Under the pieces are notes generated by a model that was given only the letters and a program-made list of their open reading frames with translations, did no database searches and was not told the DNA's origin. The position numbers were made by a program, and so were the translations under genes. DNA of 51,956 bases, taken from NCBI GenBank assembly GCA_027306915.1, contig DAHUYW010000027.1, positions 1-51,956 on the forward strand, given 5' to 3'. The DNA is from Spirochaetales bacterium (GTDB taxonomy: Bacteria; Spirochaetota; Spirochaetia; DAHUYW01). Shown here piece by piece: positions 17,825 to 25,753 of the stretch (its first letter is position 1; every line of letters begins with the position of its first letter).

Positions 17825-18784
17825 CTACTTCTGGATGAGATGGATGGCGAAGCCGGAGACCTCTTTCTCGAGGTAGACGAAGGTGAGGCGATCGTTTGCG
17901 TGGCGCGCGGTCTCCGGGCGAATGGCGAAGCCGCGGCGCTTCAGGTAGGCGACCGCTCGCTGGACCGACGAGGTCTGGATGGCAATGTGGCCGTGCTCGC
18001 CGAGGATCGGGTTTTTTAGAATCTCGACCCCCGGATCGGCGAAGAAGGAGCCCGCGGTCTCCCGGACGGCAAAGCCGAAGAGGTCGGCCAGTGTCTTCGC
18101 GCTCTCCGAGGCGCGCTCGGCAGAGGTCTCGTTGATCCCGAGGTGAAAGAACTTGAAGCCGAGGGAGGCAAGCACCGCTTCGCGTGTGAGCCGAGTGATC
18201 TCCGCGAAGTTCATCGCCGCAATGAGCTCGGGCCTGACCATCCAGCTTCCGCCTATTGCCGCAACGTGCGGGAGGTCGAGGTAGCTCGTCATGTTCTTCT
18301 CGTTGATGCCGCCGGTGGGCACGTACCGCACATCGGGAAAGGGGCCGGCGAGCGCCTTGAGCATCTCAACGCCGCCCGAGGCCTCGGCGGGGAAGAACTT
18401 GAGGAGGGAGAGCCCCATCTCGAGAGCCGCCTCCACGTGGGTCGGGGACTCGACCCCCGGCATCACCGGAATCCTCTTTCGCTGGCAGTGCTCGACGATC
18501 TTGGGATTGAGCCCTGGAGCAACTATGAACTTCGCCCCCGCGCGGATGGCCCGGTCGACCTGTTCGGTTGTAAGGACCGTCCCCGCCCCGAACAGTAGAT
18601 CGGGAAGGTCGGCTGTGAGCCTCCTCATCGACTCCTCGGCTGCCGCGGTACGAAAGGTAATCTCGGCGAGCGGAAGGCTTCCGGCCATCAGGGCCTGGCC
18701 GAGGGGAACCGCATCCTCCGGCTTGTCGATCTTAACGACCGGAACGATCCCGTAGTCGGAGATCTGCTCGAATATCGCGTCCAT
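17825..18784 (-). CDS. eda: KDPG/KHG aldolase fused to a VOC domain
   Basis: This encodes 319 residues in two parts. Residues 1-210 form a class I KDPG/KHG aldolase, which splits 2-keto-3-deoxy-6-phosphogluconate (or 4-hydroxy-2-oxoglutarate) to pyruvate and an aldehyde. Markers are the catalytic Glu in LAEITFRT, GAGTVLT, PGVESPTHVEAALEMG and the Schiff-base Lys in LLKFFPAE, with the phosphate loop YVPTGGIN. Residues 215-319 form a glyoxalase/VOC-type domain (FKFFHLGINE, GHIAIQTSSVQRAVAYLKRRG, FVYLEKEVSGFAIHLIQ). ATG 18784 is chosen for its GGAGGT site; ATG 18787 immediately before it is the alternative. The start overlaps the dapL stop, so translation is coupled. No edd gene is visible. The VOC half may add a second activity or a regulatory site. 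Confidence 0.88.
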   Translation of the reverse strand: MDAIFEQISDYGIVPVVKIDKPEDAVPLGQALMAGSLPLAEITFRTAAAEESMRRLTADLPDLLFGAGTVLTTEQVDRAIRAGAKFIVAPGLNPKIVEHCQRKRIPVMPGVESPTHVEAALEMGLSLLKFFPAEASGGVEMLKALAGPFPDVRYVPTGGINEKNMTSYLDLPHVAAIGGSWMVRPELIAAMNFAEITRLTREAVLASLGFKFFHLGINETSAERASESAKTLADLFGFAVRETAGSFFADPGVEILKNPILGEHGHIAIQTSSVQRAVAYLKRRGFAIRPETARHANDRLTFVYLEKEVSGFAIHLIQK

Positions 18785-20022
18785 CATCCCACCTCCCGGG
18801 CGAACTCGAGGGCCTCGACTCGCTCCATCGCCTTCAAGGCGTCTTCGCGGCTGCCGAAGGCGCTGAACCGAACGTAACCCTCGCCACAGCGGCCGAATCC
18901 GCTGCCGGGGGTGCACACCACTCCGGCCTCTTCGAGAAGGCGGTCGAAGAACCTCCAAGAATCCATGTCGGTCTTCACCCAGACATAGGGCGAGTTGTCG
19001 CCGCCCGTGCAGGCAAAACCGAGCCCGAGGAGCCGCTCGCGGATGAGGCGGGCGTTTTCAAGGTAGTAGTCAATAAGGGCCCGCGTCTGCCGCTTTCCGG
19101 CGGCGCTGTAAACCGCCGCCGCGGCGACCTGCACCGGATAAGAAACCCCGTTGAACTTCGTCGCCTGCCTTCGATTCCAGAGGTCGTGAAGGCTTACCGT
19201 GCGACCCGCCGCGTCAGAGGCGGAGCATTCCCGCGGGATCACCGTGAATGCGCAGCGAGTCCCGGTGAAGCCGGCGGTCTTGGAGAAGCTGCGAAACTCC
19301 ACCGCCACCTCCCGCGCTCCTGGAATCTCATAGATTGAATGAGGAATGCGCTCGTCCCGGATGAAGGACTCGTAGGCGGCGTCGAAGAGGATAAGGGCCT
19401 TGTGCTCTCGCGCCCAATCGACCCACGTCGCCAGCTGCTCGCGCGTGGCGACCGCGCCCGTCGGGTTGTTCGGAAAGCAGAGGTATACCACGTCGACCGG
19501 AGACTCCGGAAGCCCGGGGATGAAGCCGTTCTCTTCGGTCGAGTCGAGGTAGACGAGGCCGTCGAAGCGCCCGTCACGGAAGGGGCCGGTACGGCCGGCC
19601 ATGACGTTGCTGTCAACGTAGACCGGATAGACCGGATCGGGGACCGCAACGCGCGAGTCGGACGAGAGGATCTCCTGGAAGTTGCCCGTATCACACTTGG
19701 CTCCGTCGCTTAGGAAGATCTCGCTCTCATCCACTGCGGCACCGCGCGAGCGATAGTCGTTCTCTGCGATCGCTTGCCGGAGGAACTCGTAGCCCTGCTC
19801 CGGGCCGTAGCCTCGGAAGGTGCGATCGTCGCCCATTTCCTCGACTCCCTTGTGGAAGGCCGCGATGACGGAGTCGGGAAGGGCACGGGTCACATCCCCA
19901 ATCCCCAGCCGCAGGATCTCCCGGTCGGGGTGGGCCTCCTTGAAAGCCGCGACCCGGCGTGCGACGGTGGAGAAGAGATAGGAGGCTTGGAGCTTGGCGT
20001 AGTTTTCGTTGATCCGGATCAT
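18784..20022 (-). CDS. dapL: LL-diaminopimelate aminotransferase
   Basis: This encodes 412 residues of a class I/II PLP aminotransferase that turns tetrahydrodipicolinate directly into LL-2,6-diaminopimelate for lysine and peptidoglycan synthesis. The N-terminal [21 protein letters not shown] and [13 protein letters not shown] are typical of DapL. Further markers are [26 protein letters not shown], the Tyr/Asp pair in FDAAYESFI, the Schiff-base Lys in [15 protein letters not shown] and the C-terminal Arg in [14 protein letters not shown] 20022 was chosen because family similarity begins there. No ribosome site precedes it, and a -10 hexamer ends six bases upstream, so the mRNA may be leaderless. 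It is coupled to the downstream aldolase gene. Confidence 0.94.
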   Translation of the reverse strand: MIRINENYAKLQASYLFSTVARRVAAFKEAHPDREILRLGIGDVTRALPDSVIAAFHKGVEEMGDDRTFRGYGPEQGYEFLRQAIAENDYRSRGAAVDESEIFLSDGAKCDTGNFQEILSSDSRVAVPDPVYPVYVDSNVMAGRTGPFRDGRFDGLVYLDSTEENGFIPGLPESPVDVVYLCFPNNPTGAVATREQLATWVDWAREHKALILFDAAYESFIRDERIPHSIYEIPGAREVAVEFRSFSKTAGFTGTRCAFTVIPRECSASDAAGRTVSLHDLWNRRQATKFNGVSYPVQVAAAAVYSAAGKRQTRALIDYYLENARLIRERLLGLGFACTGGDNSPYVWVKTDMDSWRFFDRLLEEAGVVCTPGSGFGRCGEGYVRFSAFGSREDALKAMERVEALEFAREVG

Positions 20023-20028
20023 GGAGCG

Positions 20029-20057
20029 AGTATACCGAAAAGACGATGGGTGTGCCA
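20029..20057 (-). promoter_or_regulatory. Candidate dapL promoter, leaderless geometry
   Basis: On the minus strand TATACT occupies 20034-20029, six bases before the dapL ATG at 20022. The expected start point then falls on or next to the A of ATG. The -35 region (near 20052-20057, TGGCAC) is poor. Confidence 0.4.
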
Positions 20058-20182
20058 CACGATCGGCGGCAGCGCGCAGGCCCCTTGAGACGGGTCGCCG
20101 ACGGCTCGGTCGGCCTTCGGCGCGAGGCAATCGCGCCTTGAAGCGCCAGCCTTTCCGTGGTAGAGATGTGCCTGGAGGAGCC

Positions 20183-20896
20183 ATGCGGATCCACTCAATC
20201 GAGCATGTCCCGTTCGAGCAGCCCGCCGCGATAGGCGACTGGGCCCGGGTCGCCGGCCACGATCTTTCCGCGACGCGCCTCTACGCCGGCGAGGGTTTCC
20301 CCGATCCGGGCGCGATCGATCTCCTTCTCGTCATGGGCGGGCCGATGAGCGTCCACGACGAAGCCCGGCATGACTGGCTGCGCTCGGAAAAGCGCTTCCT
20401 CGAGCGGGCGCTGCGCTCGGAGACTCCCATCCTCGGCATCTGCCTGGGAGCACAGCTCGTCGCGGAGGTGCTTGGCGCCGAGGTTCGTTCGAACGGCCGC
20501 CGCGAGATCGGCTGGTTTCCGGTCGCGCTGCGGGAAGAGGCGCGGGGGAGCGCTCTCTTCGCCGATTTCCCGGGTCGTTTTCCGGCCTTTCATTGGCACG
20601 GCGAGACCTTCGCCATTCCTGCCGGCGCGCATCCGGTCGCCGAGAGCACGGCTTGCGCCAACCAGGGTTTTGTCATCGGGGAGCGGACCGTTGGGCTGCA
20701 GTTTCACCTGGAGGCGACCGTGAAAAGCATCGCAGCGCTGGTGGCGAGCTGCCGCCACGAGCTCACCGAAGGGCAGTTCATTCAGCCGCTCGTCGATGGA
20801 CGGGTGCCGAGCTCACCCGACGATCTTGCGGAGAGCCACCGCCTCATCGCGAAGCTCGTGGAGCGCCTCCTTGCGGGGCGGCTCGATCGAGGGTAG
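20183..20896 (+). CDS. Class I glutamine amidotransferase-like protein
   Basis: This encodes 237 residues of a stand-alone type 1 GATase, similar to the GuaA-type amidotransferase-like group that hydrolyses an amide of glutamine or gamma-glutamyl compounds. The catalytic Cys is in [16 protein letters not shown] (near residue 92), the oxyanion loop is [14 protein letters not shown], and His and Glu are in LQFHLEAT (near 174-176). No synthetase domain follows, so any acceptor is unknown; hydrolysis of gamma-glutamyl conjugates is one option for this group. ATG 20183 has GGAGGAG immediately upstream. It is divergent from dapL and followed after five bases by the nucleosidase gene, with which it probably forms an operon. 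Confidence 0.87.
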   Translation: MRIHSIEHVPFEQPAAIGDWARVAGHDLSATRLYAGEGFPDPGAIDLLLVMGGPMSVHDEARHDWLRSEKRFLERALRSETPILGICLGAQLVAEVLGAEVRSNGRREIGWFPVALREEARGSALFADFPGRFPAFHWHGETFAIPAGAHPVAESTACANQGFVIGERTVGLQFHLEATVKSIAALVASCRHELTEGQFIQPLVDGRVPSSPDDLAESHRLIAKLVERLLAGRLDRG

Positions 20897-20901
20897 GGCA
20901 G

Positions 20902-21591
20902 GTGTACCTGGTGCTCGCGGCCCTTGCCGAAGAGCTCACCGAGCTCTTCGGGCGCGCCTCCCTCACCTCTTCCGAAGAGTGGCACGGCTTCACCTCCCAC
21001 CGCGGACGGCTTTCCGGGAAAGAGGTCGTCATCGCCCGCGCGGGCGTCGGGAAAAGCCTCTCGGCGATGGTCGCACAGCACTTGATCGACCGTTATCAGC
21101 CGGAGGCCCTTCTCTTCACCGGTATCGCCGGAGCCCTTCGCTCCTCGATCGAGATCGGCGACATGGTCATCGCGCGTGACTGCCTTCAGTACGACCTTGA
21201 CGCCCGGCCGGCGGGCTTTCCCCTCGGTCAGGTTCCCTTTACCGATCTTCGCATCATCGACTGCGACGAGCGCCTGCATGGAATTGCGATGGGCTTCCAG
21301 CCGGCAGGCTTCCGGGTGGTCGCGGGGCGCATTCTTACCGGCGATCAGTTCCTCACCCAGGCCGACCGAGAGTCGCACCGCTACCTTGTCGAGGAGCTCG
21401 GCGGCACCGCGGTAGAGATGGAGGGGGCGAGCGTCGGGCTCGTTGCGACGATCAATGAGGTGCCCTTCCTCCTTGTTCGGGTCATCTCGGATCGAGCGGA
21501 CGGCAAAGCCTCGACCGACTTCGCCCGCTTTCTCCCCCTTGCATCCCGTCGAACCGGCGAGCTCGTCGCATACCTCCTCTCGCGCTTGTAG
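20902..21591 (+). CDS. mtnN: MTA/SAH nucleosidase family protein
   Basis: This encodes 229 residues of the PNP/UDP phosphorylase superfamily, MTA/SAH nucleosidase group, which cleaves adenine from methylthioadenosine and S-adenosylhomocysteine. Visible motifs are ALAEELTEL with the active-site Glu near residue 10, ARAGVGKSLSAMVAQHLID, LLFTGIAGALRSSIEIGD, VEMEGASVGLVAT with the ribose-binding Met-Glu, and the catalytic Asp in ISDRADGKAS. GTG 20902 is the likely start, giving the family's normal length; the ribosome site is weak. The product probably recycles by-products of methylation and polyamine synthesis. It is cotranscribed with the amidotransferase. Paralogues such as futalosine hydrolase are possible but less likely. 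Confidence 0.87.
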   Translation: MYLVLAALAEELTELFGRASLTSSEEWHGFTSHRGRLSGKEVVIARAGVGKSLSAMVAQHLIDRYQPEALLFTGIAGALRSSIEIGDMVIARDCLQYDLDARPAGFPLGQVPFTDLRIIDCDERLHGIAMGFQPAGFRVVAGRILTGDQFLTQADRESHRYLVEELGGTAVEMEGASVGLVATINEVPFLLVRVISDRADGKASTDFARFLPLASRRTGELVAYLLSRL

Positions 21592-21606
21592 CATGCCGCG
21601 TGCCGA

Positions 21607-21635
21607 TTGACACGCCCTCCTGCCCCGGATATAGT
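21607..21635 (+). promoter_or_regulatory. Near-consensus sigma-70 promoter
   Basis: TTGACA (21607-21612), a 17-base spacer, and TATAGT (21630-21635) form the best promoter in the window. It lies just after the nucleosidase stop and drives the zinc-ribbon microprotein, whose ATG is at 21669 behind AGGAGA. Confidence 0.8.
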
Positions 21636-21668
21636 TTGCCTTCGGACTATTCATAAGGCAGGAGATAG

Positions 21669-21863
21669 ATGTCGAAGGCACATCGCGGAAGAGGAATCCG
21701 GAAGCTCCCGGAGCAGGGCAGGGGCGTATGCCCCGTGTGTAAGCGGTCGAGGGTGAAGGTCCTCTACGAGCAGGAGATAAACGGCAAGAAGCTCAAGATC
21801 TGCAAGCAGTGCAGGGCCGCGCTCTCCCACCACAAGAAGCAGGACATCGTCGCCACGCTGTAG
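21669..21863 (+). CDS. Zinc-ribbon microprotein
   Basis: This encodes 64 residues, very basic (MSKAHRGRGIRKLPEQGRG start). Two CxxC knuckles, VCPVCKRSRVKVLYE and KICKQCRAAL, are separated by about 20 residues in a beta-strand hairpin arrangement that should bind one zinc ion. No enzyme residues are seen. The strong promoter, good ribosome site and high charge resemble abundant nucleic-acid- or ribosome-associated small proteins, but this is an inference. It stands alone between the nucleosidase and a convergent DUF488 gene. I do not recognise a named family. Confidence 0.82.
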   Translation: MSKAHRGRGIRKLPEQGRGVCPVCKRSRVKVLYEQEINGKKLKICKQCRAALSHHKKQDIVATL

Positions 21864-21932
21864 CATGGAAAGAGTGCCTCACGAGAGGAGCGGTATGCGC
21901 CGCTTACGAGGCGAGCGGCACTCTCCCGTACC

Positions 21933-22304
21933 TTACGAAGAGAGCCGCTCTTCGAGAAATCCCTGCAAGACAACTGCGTTATTGTGATCCCTATCCTTCG
22001 CTGCGAAGAGGAGGGTTAGGCGCCCCGCGCCGGCAGCAGCGAGCAGGGATTCGACCTCCTTCGGGTGAGCTGCAAGCTCTTCGCGATAGCGCCTGCGAAA
22101 CTCGTTCCACTTGGCTGGCTCATGGTTGAACCAGCGGCGAAGCGGCTCGGAGACCGCGCCCTCCTTCCACCAAACATCGATTTTCGCTTTCTCCTTGCTT
22201 TTTCCTCGCGGCCACAGGCGGTCGATGAGAACCCGCAGCCCGTCGTCGGCAGAGGGATCGTCATAGACCCTCTTGATGCGGACGTCGATCCCGGTTTTCT
22301 TCAT
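21933..22304 (-). CDS. DUF488 family protein (YeaO-like)
   Basis: This encodes 123 residues covering the whole DUF488 domain. Family hallmarks are IRIKRVYDDP-like strands at the N-terminus (VRIKRVYDDPSADDGLRVLIDRLWPRG), the helix WWKEGAVSEPLRRWFNHEPAKWNEFRRRYREEL, and the C-terminal strand LTLLFAAKDRDHNNAVVLQ. The biochemical function of DUF488 is unknown. It lies convergent with the zinc-ribbon gene and divergent from the dehydrogenase gene, with no operon partner. The ATG at 22304 gives the usual N-terminus of the family. Confidence 0.9.
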   Translation of the reverse strand: MKKTGIDVRIKRVYDDPSADDGLRVLIDRLWPRGKSKEKAKIDVWWKEGAVSEPLRRWFNHEPAKWNEFRRRYREELAAHPKEVESLLAAAGAGRLTLLFAAKDRDHNNAVVLQGFLEERLSS

Positions 22305-22376
22305 GATTGGATCTCGCTCCCTTTCCCGTCAACGATAGGACAACCCGGAAAGGTCCGCAAGATGGCTCGCTCCTCC

Positions 22377-22404
22377 TTGAAAAGAGGACTCTCCGCGCTA
22401 TAGT
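22377..22404 (+). promoter_or_regulatory. Promoter of the short-chain dehydrogenase gene
   Basis: TTGAAA (22377-22382) and TATAGT (22399-22404) are separated by 16 bases. They are followed by a purine-rich ribosome site (GGGGGAGGGGGAG) and ATG 22424. Confidence 0.6.
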
Positions 22405-22423
22405 CTCTTCGGGGGAGGGGGAG

Positions 22424-23233
22424 ATGAGCTCTTACAATGACAACCGGGTCCAGACCGCGCTCGTTACGGGTGCGACCCGGGGCATCGGATGGAAGTTCGC
22501 GAAGCTCTTGGCTCTGCGGGGATACAACCTCGTTATCACGGGGAGGGACGAAAAACAGCTCGATCGCTTCAAGACCCAGTACTTTGCGACCGGGGTGGCA
22601 ATTCGATCGGTGGCGGCCGACCTGAGCTCCCCGAGCGGCGCCGAAACGCTCCTGCGCTGGCTAAAAAGGCAGAAGATCGCGATCGACATCCTCGTGAACA
22701 ATGCCGGGTTCGGCGATTGGGGACCCTTTGCGACCTCCGATTTGACCCGTCAGCTTTCCATGATTCAGGTTAACGTGGCTTCGCTCGTGCGGCTCACCCG
22801 GGAGCTCCTTCCCGGCATGGTTGAGCGCGAGAGGGGGCGCATCTTGAACGTGGCCTCGACCGCGGCCTTCAGCCCCGGCCCGCTCATGGCCACCTACTTT
22901 GCGACAAAGGCCTTCGTGGTCTCCTTTTCCGAGGCGCTCTCGAAGGAGGTCGCGGGAAGCGGCGTCACCGTCACCGTCCTCTGTCCGGGAGCGACGAAGA
23001 CCGACTTCGATCGAGCAGCCGGTCTTCCGGAGAGGCGCATCTCGGGAGGGAATGTGATGGACGCCGAGAAGGTCGCCCTCTGCGGACTTGACGGACTGCT
23101 TTCCGGGAGGCGAATCGTGATCCCGGGTGTCGTGAACAGGCTCGGACTTTTCGGAACGAGGCTTGCACCCCGCTCGATTCTCCTCACCTTCGTACATCGC
23201 TTCAACGCGAAGAAAGTTTCGACGAAGGTGTAG
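22424..23233 (+). CDS. Short-chain dehydrogenase/reductase
   Basis: This encodes 269 residues of a classical SDR, an NAD(P)-dependent oxidoreductase with a Rossmann fold. The cofactor motif is TGATRGIG (about residues 15-22), with Arg at TGRD after strand 2 favouring NADPH, then NNAGFG, the catalytic Ser in NVASTAAF and the Tyr-x-x-x-Lys in TYFATKAF (near 165). The C-terminal part RIVIPGVVNRLGLFGTRLAPRSI resembles the SDR subgroup near DltE/YdfG-like reductases. The substrate is unknown. ATG 22424 follows a strong purine-rich ribosome site and a promoter. It converges with the secreted-protein gene, with a long hairpin between them. Confidence 0.9.
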   Translation: MSSYNDNRVQTALVTGATRGIGWKFAKLLALRGYNLVITGRDEKQLDRFKTQYFATGVAIRSVAADLSSPSGAETLLRWLKRQKIAIDILVNNAGFGDWGPFATSDLTRQLSMIQVNVASLVRLTRELLPGMVERERGRILNVASTAAFSPGPLMATYFATKAFVVSFSEALSKEVAGSGVTVTVLCPGATKTDFDRAAGLPERRISGGNVMDAEKVALCGLDGLLSGRRIVIPGVVNRLGLFGTRLAPRSILLTFVHRFNAKKVSTKV

Positions 23234-23307
23234 GAGCCCGCCCCCTTGCGGAGGCCGGCGAGCGGCGGCGGCTGCTTCTCTCCCCCAATCGCTCTTCGCG
23301 ACGAGGA

Positions 23308-23339
23308 GCGGTTCGCTCGCCTGGTTGCGAGCGAACCGC
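23308..23339. terminator. Perfect 13-bp hairpin between convergent genes
   Basis: The arms GCGGTTCGCTCGC and its exact complement flank a six-base loop (CTGGTT). The hairpin sits in the 115-base gap between the dehydrogenase (plus) and the secreted protein (minus). Neither side has a clear T tract, so it may be a bidirectional or factor-dependent terminator, or an mRNA 3' stabiliser. Confidence 0.5.
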
Positions 23340-23348
23340 AAGCATCGG

Positions 23349-24023
23349 TTACTGGAGCTTTGTCACGCGCAGATCGCCAAAGCTGACGGAGAGGCTGTTC
23401 GTGCGCAGCGCGATGTAGTTGCCGCTGCCGGGAGCCGCGCCAAGGTTGAAGGTATAGACCCAGTCGGTCCGCGTCGGATCATATACTTTGACGTCCCCGG
23501 TGTCGCCGTTCACGACTATCTTGACCGGAACAATAAGAGTGGGGTCAGCCGTGAGCACGTTGGAGATGTCGAGCGGAATATCGTAGCCCGGCATGAGAAT
23601 CATGTCGATCGGCGACATGCTCCGGTAAACCTGAGCCCGCAGCCCGGCGCCGCCGTAAGTGGGATGCTGATCGTAATTGATCCACATCAGATAGGAATGG
23701 CCATCCCCCCACGATCTACCGTCGAAGGCCTTGTCGATGAAGAGCTGAATGCCGAAGCCGCCTTTGTTGTCAGTGAGGCCGCTCTGATAGCGAATGTTGA
23801 ACTCGTACTGCATGATTCCCGATTGAGGAGCCGCAAAGTTGATCTTTGCGAGAGGATTTGCGGCGTCGGTTTGGTAGAGTCTCCCATTCATGACCTGCCA
23901 TCCGCCGTAGGAGGGGGTAGCCGGTCCCGGTTGGGAGAAGTCCTTGCTCAAGACCAGAGTCTGGGCCGACACAGACACAATGAAACCTAAGGCAAGAAGG
24001 GCAATTACCAGTGTTCGTTTCAT
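23349..24023 (-). CDS. Secreted protein, possible jelly-roll fold
   Basis: This encodes 224 residues with a signal peptide (LVIALLALGFIVSVSA, about residues 5-20, cleavage near AQT). The mature part has the run of beta strands and aromatic residues seen in LamG- or carbohydrate-binding-like jelly rolls (YGGWQVMNGRLYQTD, MQYEFNIRYQSGL, YLMWINYDQHP, NYIALRTNSLSVSFGDLRV). The ending SVSFGDLRVTKL is typical of such domains, in which the protein coats a ligand; this is fold-level resemblance only. The start is supported by GAGGAGATTAAG before ATG 24023. No neighbour gives a function. Confidence 0.75.
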   Translation of the reverse strand: MKRTLVIALLALGFIVSVSAQTLVLSKDFSQPGPATPSYGGWQVMNGRLYQTDAANPLAKINFAAPQSGIMQYEFNIRYQSGLTDNKGGFGIQLFIDKAFDGRSWGDGHSYLMWINYDQHPTYGGAGLRAQVYRSMSPIDMILMPGYDIPLDISNVLTADPTLIVPVKIVVNGDTGDVKVYDPTRTDWVYTFNLGAAPGSGNYIALRTNSLSVSFGDLRVTKLQ

Positions 24024-24242
24024 CTTAATCTCCTCGAGGTTGTCGGATTCGTCTCATTTTAGGGCCGATCGGATCGGAACGCAAGCAGATTTTAGGCTTC
24101 GGAGTGCCTTTGCCGGGACAGGCACAGGATCTTCCCGTTCTTCTCAGGGCGTCCGCCTGTTTTTCGGCCTGCGGCCAAGAATTTGACCCGTCAGGAAGGG
24201 ACGAGGAGCTTACCGTTTGTCCCTCGGTCTCCGCGCTTGAAC

Positions 24243-24271
24243 TTGAACAAGCTACCTTTAGTCCGTATGAT
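24243..24271 (+). promoter_or_regulatory. Promoter of the murC operon, leaderless geometry
   Basis: TTGAAC (24243-24248), a 17-base spacer and TATGAT (24266-24271) precede murC. The -10 ends six bases before ATG 24278, so the transcript should begin at or beside the start codon. No ribosome site is present in that gap. Confidence 0.55.
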
Positions 24272-24277
24272 GGCCCC

Positions 24278-25753
24278 ATGTCAGACTCACCTCTCTACAC
24301 CTCTCTCGAAGGGCTGCCAGTCTTTTTGACCGGAATCAAAGGAACGGGAATGGCGGCGCTTGCGGAGCTGCTGGCGAAGAGGGGAGCTTCGGTGTCGGGC
24401 TCCGACACGAGCGAGAAATTCTACACCGATGAGGTCTTGAAACGATATCACATTCCGTTTACCGAGAGGTTTGCCGCCGACAACATCCCCGACGGCACGC
24501 GCCTGGTCGTCTATTCCGCAGCCTACAATCCCGACGAGAACCCCGAGCTGCTCCGCGCGCGGGAGCTCGGGATACCGGTTCTCGTCTACACCGATGCCCT
24601 CGGCATGCTATCGCAGCTCGCTGATTCAAGCGGGATCTCGGGGGTCCATGGCAAGACGACCACAACCGCCTTGGTGGGGACCATTCTCAAGAGCCTGCGC
24701 TTTCCCGCCTCGGTCCTGGTCGGCTCGGCCGTTTCGACCTTCGAAGACTCCTCTACGCTCGTGCAGGGGGAGAAGTACTTTGTGGCCGAGACCTGCGAGT
24801 ATCGGCGTCACTTTCTCTCCTTCCATCCCACGCGCATCGTAGTGACGAGCGTCGAGCCCGATCATCTCGACTATTTCCGCGACTACGAGGATATCCTCGA
24901 CGCCTTCGTGGCGTACGGGGAGCGCCTTCCGCGCGGGGGGGAGCTTGTCTACTGCGCCGACGATCGCGGCGCAAGCGAGGTGGCGCGGCGCCTTTCCGAG
25001 CGGCGGCCCGACGTCCACGCGGTCCCTTACGGAACCGAAGCGGAAGGTGTCTTCCGAATCACCGAAATCACCACGGAGCCCGGCCATAGCCGGTTTCGAC
25101 TCGCAGGATTTAGTCGCGACTTTGCCTTGCGGATTCCGGGGCGGCACACCGTGCTCGATGCGGTGGCCGCGATCGCCCTTACGGTACTGCTCGTGGAAAA
25201 AGAGCGCGGGGCGGTGACCGCGGCCGACGTCGCTGCGATCGCGGCGGGGGTGGAGGCCTTCGCGGGGTCGCGAAGGCGCTGCGAGATTGTAGGCGAGGCT
25301 CGCGGCATCCTCTTTATGGACGACTACGCTCACCATCCGACCGCAATTCGCACGACGCTCGAGGGATTGCGGGGGTTTTATCCCGGCCGCCGCCTCGTGG
25401 TCGATTTCATGTCGCACACCTACTCGCGTACCGAGGCGCTGCTCAAAGAGCTTTCGGAGTCATTCGGCGCCGCCGACATCGTCATCCTCCACAAGATCTA
25501 CGCGTCGGCGCGAGAGAAGAGCGGCCATGTCACCGGGGAGGATCTGTTCAGGCGCACCGCTGCGCATCATCCGAATGTCCACTACTTCAATGAGGTGATG
25601 GATGCCTTCGATTTCTGCCGGGATGTGCTTGCCCCGGGGGATCTTTTCCTCACGATGGGAGCCGGCAACAACTGGGTGCTCGGCCGCGCCCTCCATAATG
25701 CCTTTGCCGGTAACAACGGAGTGTCAAACGAAGCGAGGGGCGCCCTTGCATGA
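24278..25753 (+). CDS. murC: UDP-N-acetylmuramate-alanine ligase (MurC-like)
   Basis: This encodes 491 residues of a Mur ligase, which joins an amino acid to UDP-MurNAc using ATP in the cytoplasm for peptidoglycan synthesis. The N-terminal Rossmann part has FLTGIKGTGMAALAELLAKRGASVSGSD. The ATP loop is SGVHGKTTTTALVG (about 117-130), the carboxylated-Lys region follows, and the Mur hallmark is MDDYAHHPTAIRTTL (about 347). The family's C-terminal ligand region is seen as MSHTYSRTEALL. The related Mpl ligase is a possible alternative, but length and motifs fit MurC. The start lies six bases after a -10 hexamer, so it may be leaderless. The stop overlaps yicC by four bases. Confidence 0.9.
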   Translation: MSDSPLYTSLEGLPVFLTGIKGTGMAALAELLAKRGASVSGSDTSEKFYTDEVLKRYHIPFTERFAADNIPDGTRLVVYSAAYNPDENPELLRARELGIPVLVYTDALGMLSQLADSSGISGVHGKTTTTALVGTILKSLRFPASVLVGSAVSTFEDSSTLVQGEKYFVAETCEYRRHFLSFHPTRIVVTSVEPDHLDYFRDYEDILDAFVAYGERLPRGGELVYCADDRGASEVARRLSERRPDVHAVPYGTEAEGVFRITEITTEPGHSRFRLAGFSRDFALRIPGRHTVLDAVAAIALTVLLVEKERGAVTAADVAAIAAGVEAFAGSRRRCEIVGEARGILFMDDYAHHPTAIRTTLEGLRGFYPGRRLVVDFMSHTYSRTEALLKELSESFGAADIVILHKIYASAREKSGHVTGEDLFRRTAAHHPNVHYFNEVMDAFDFCRDVLAPGDLFLTMGAGNNWVLGRALHNAFAGNNGVSNEARGALA

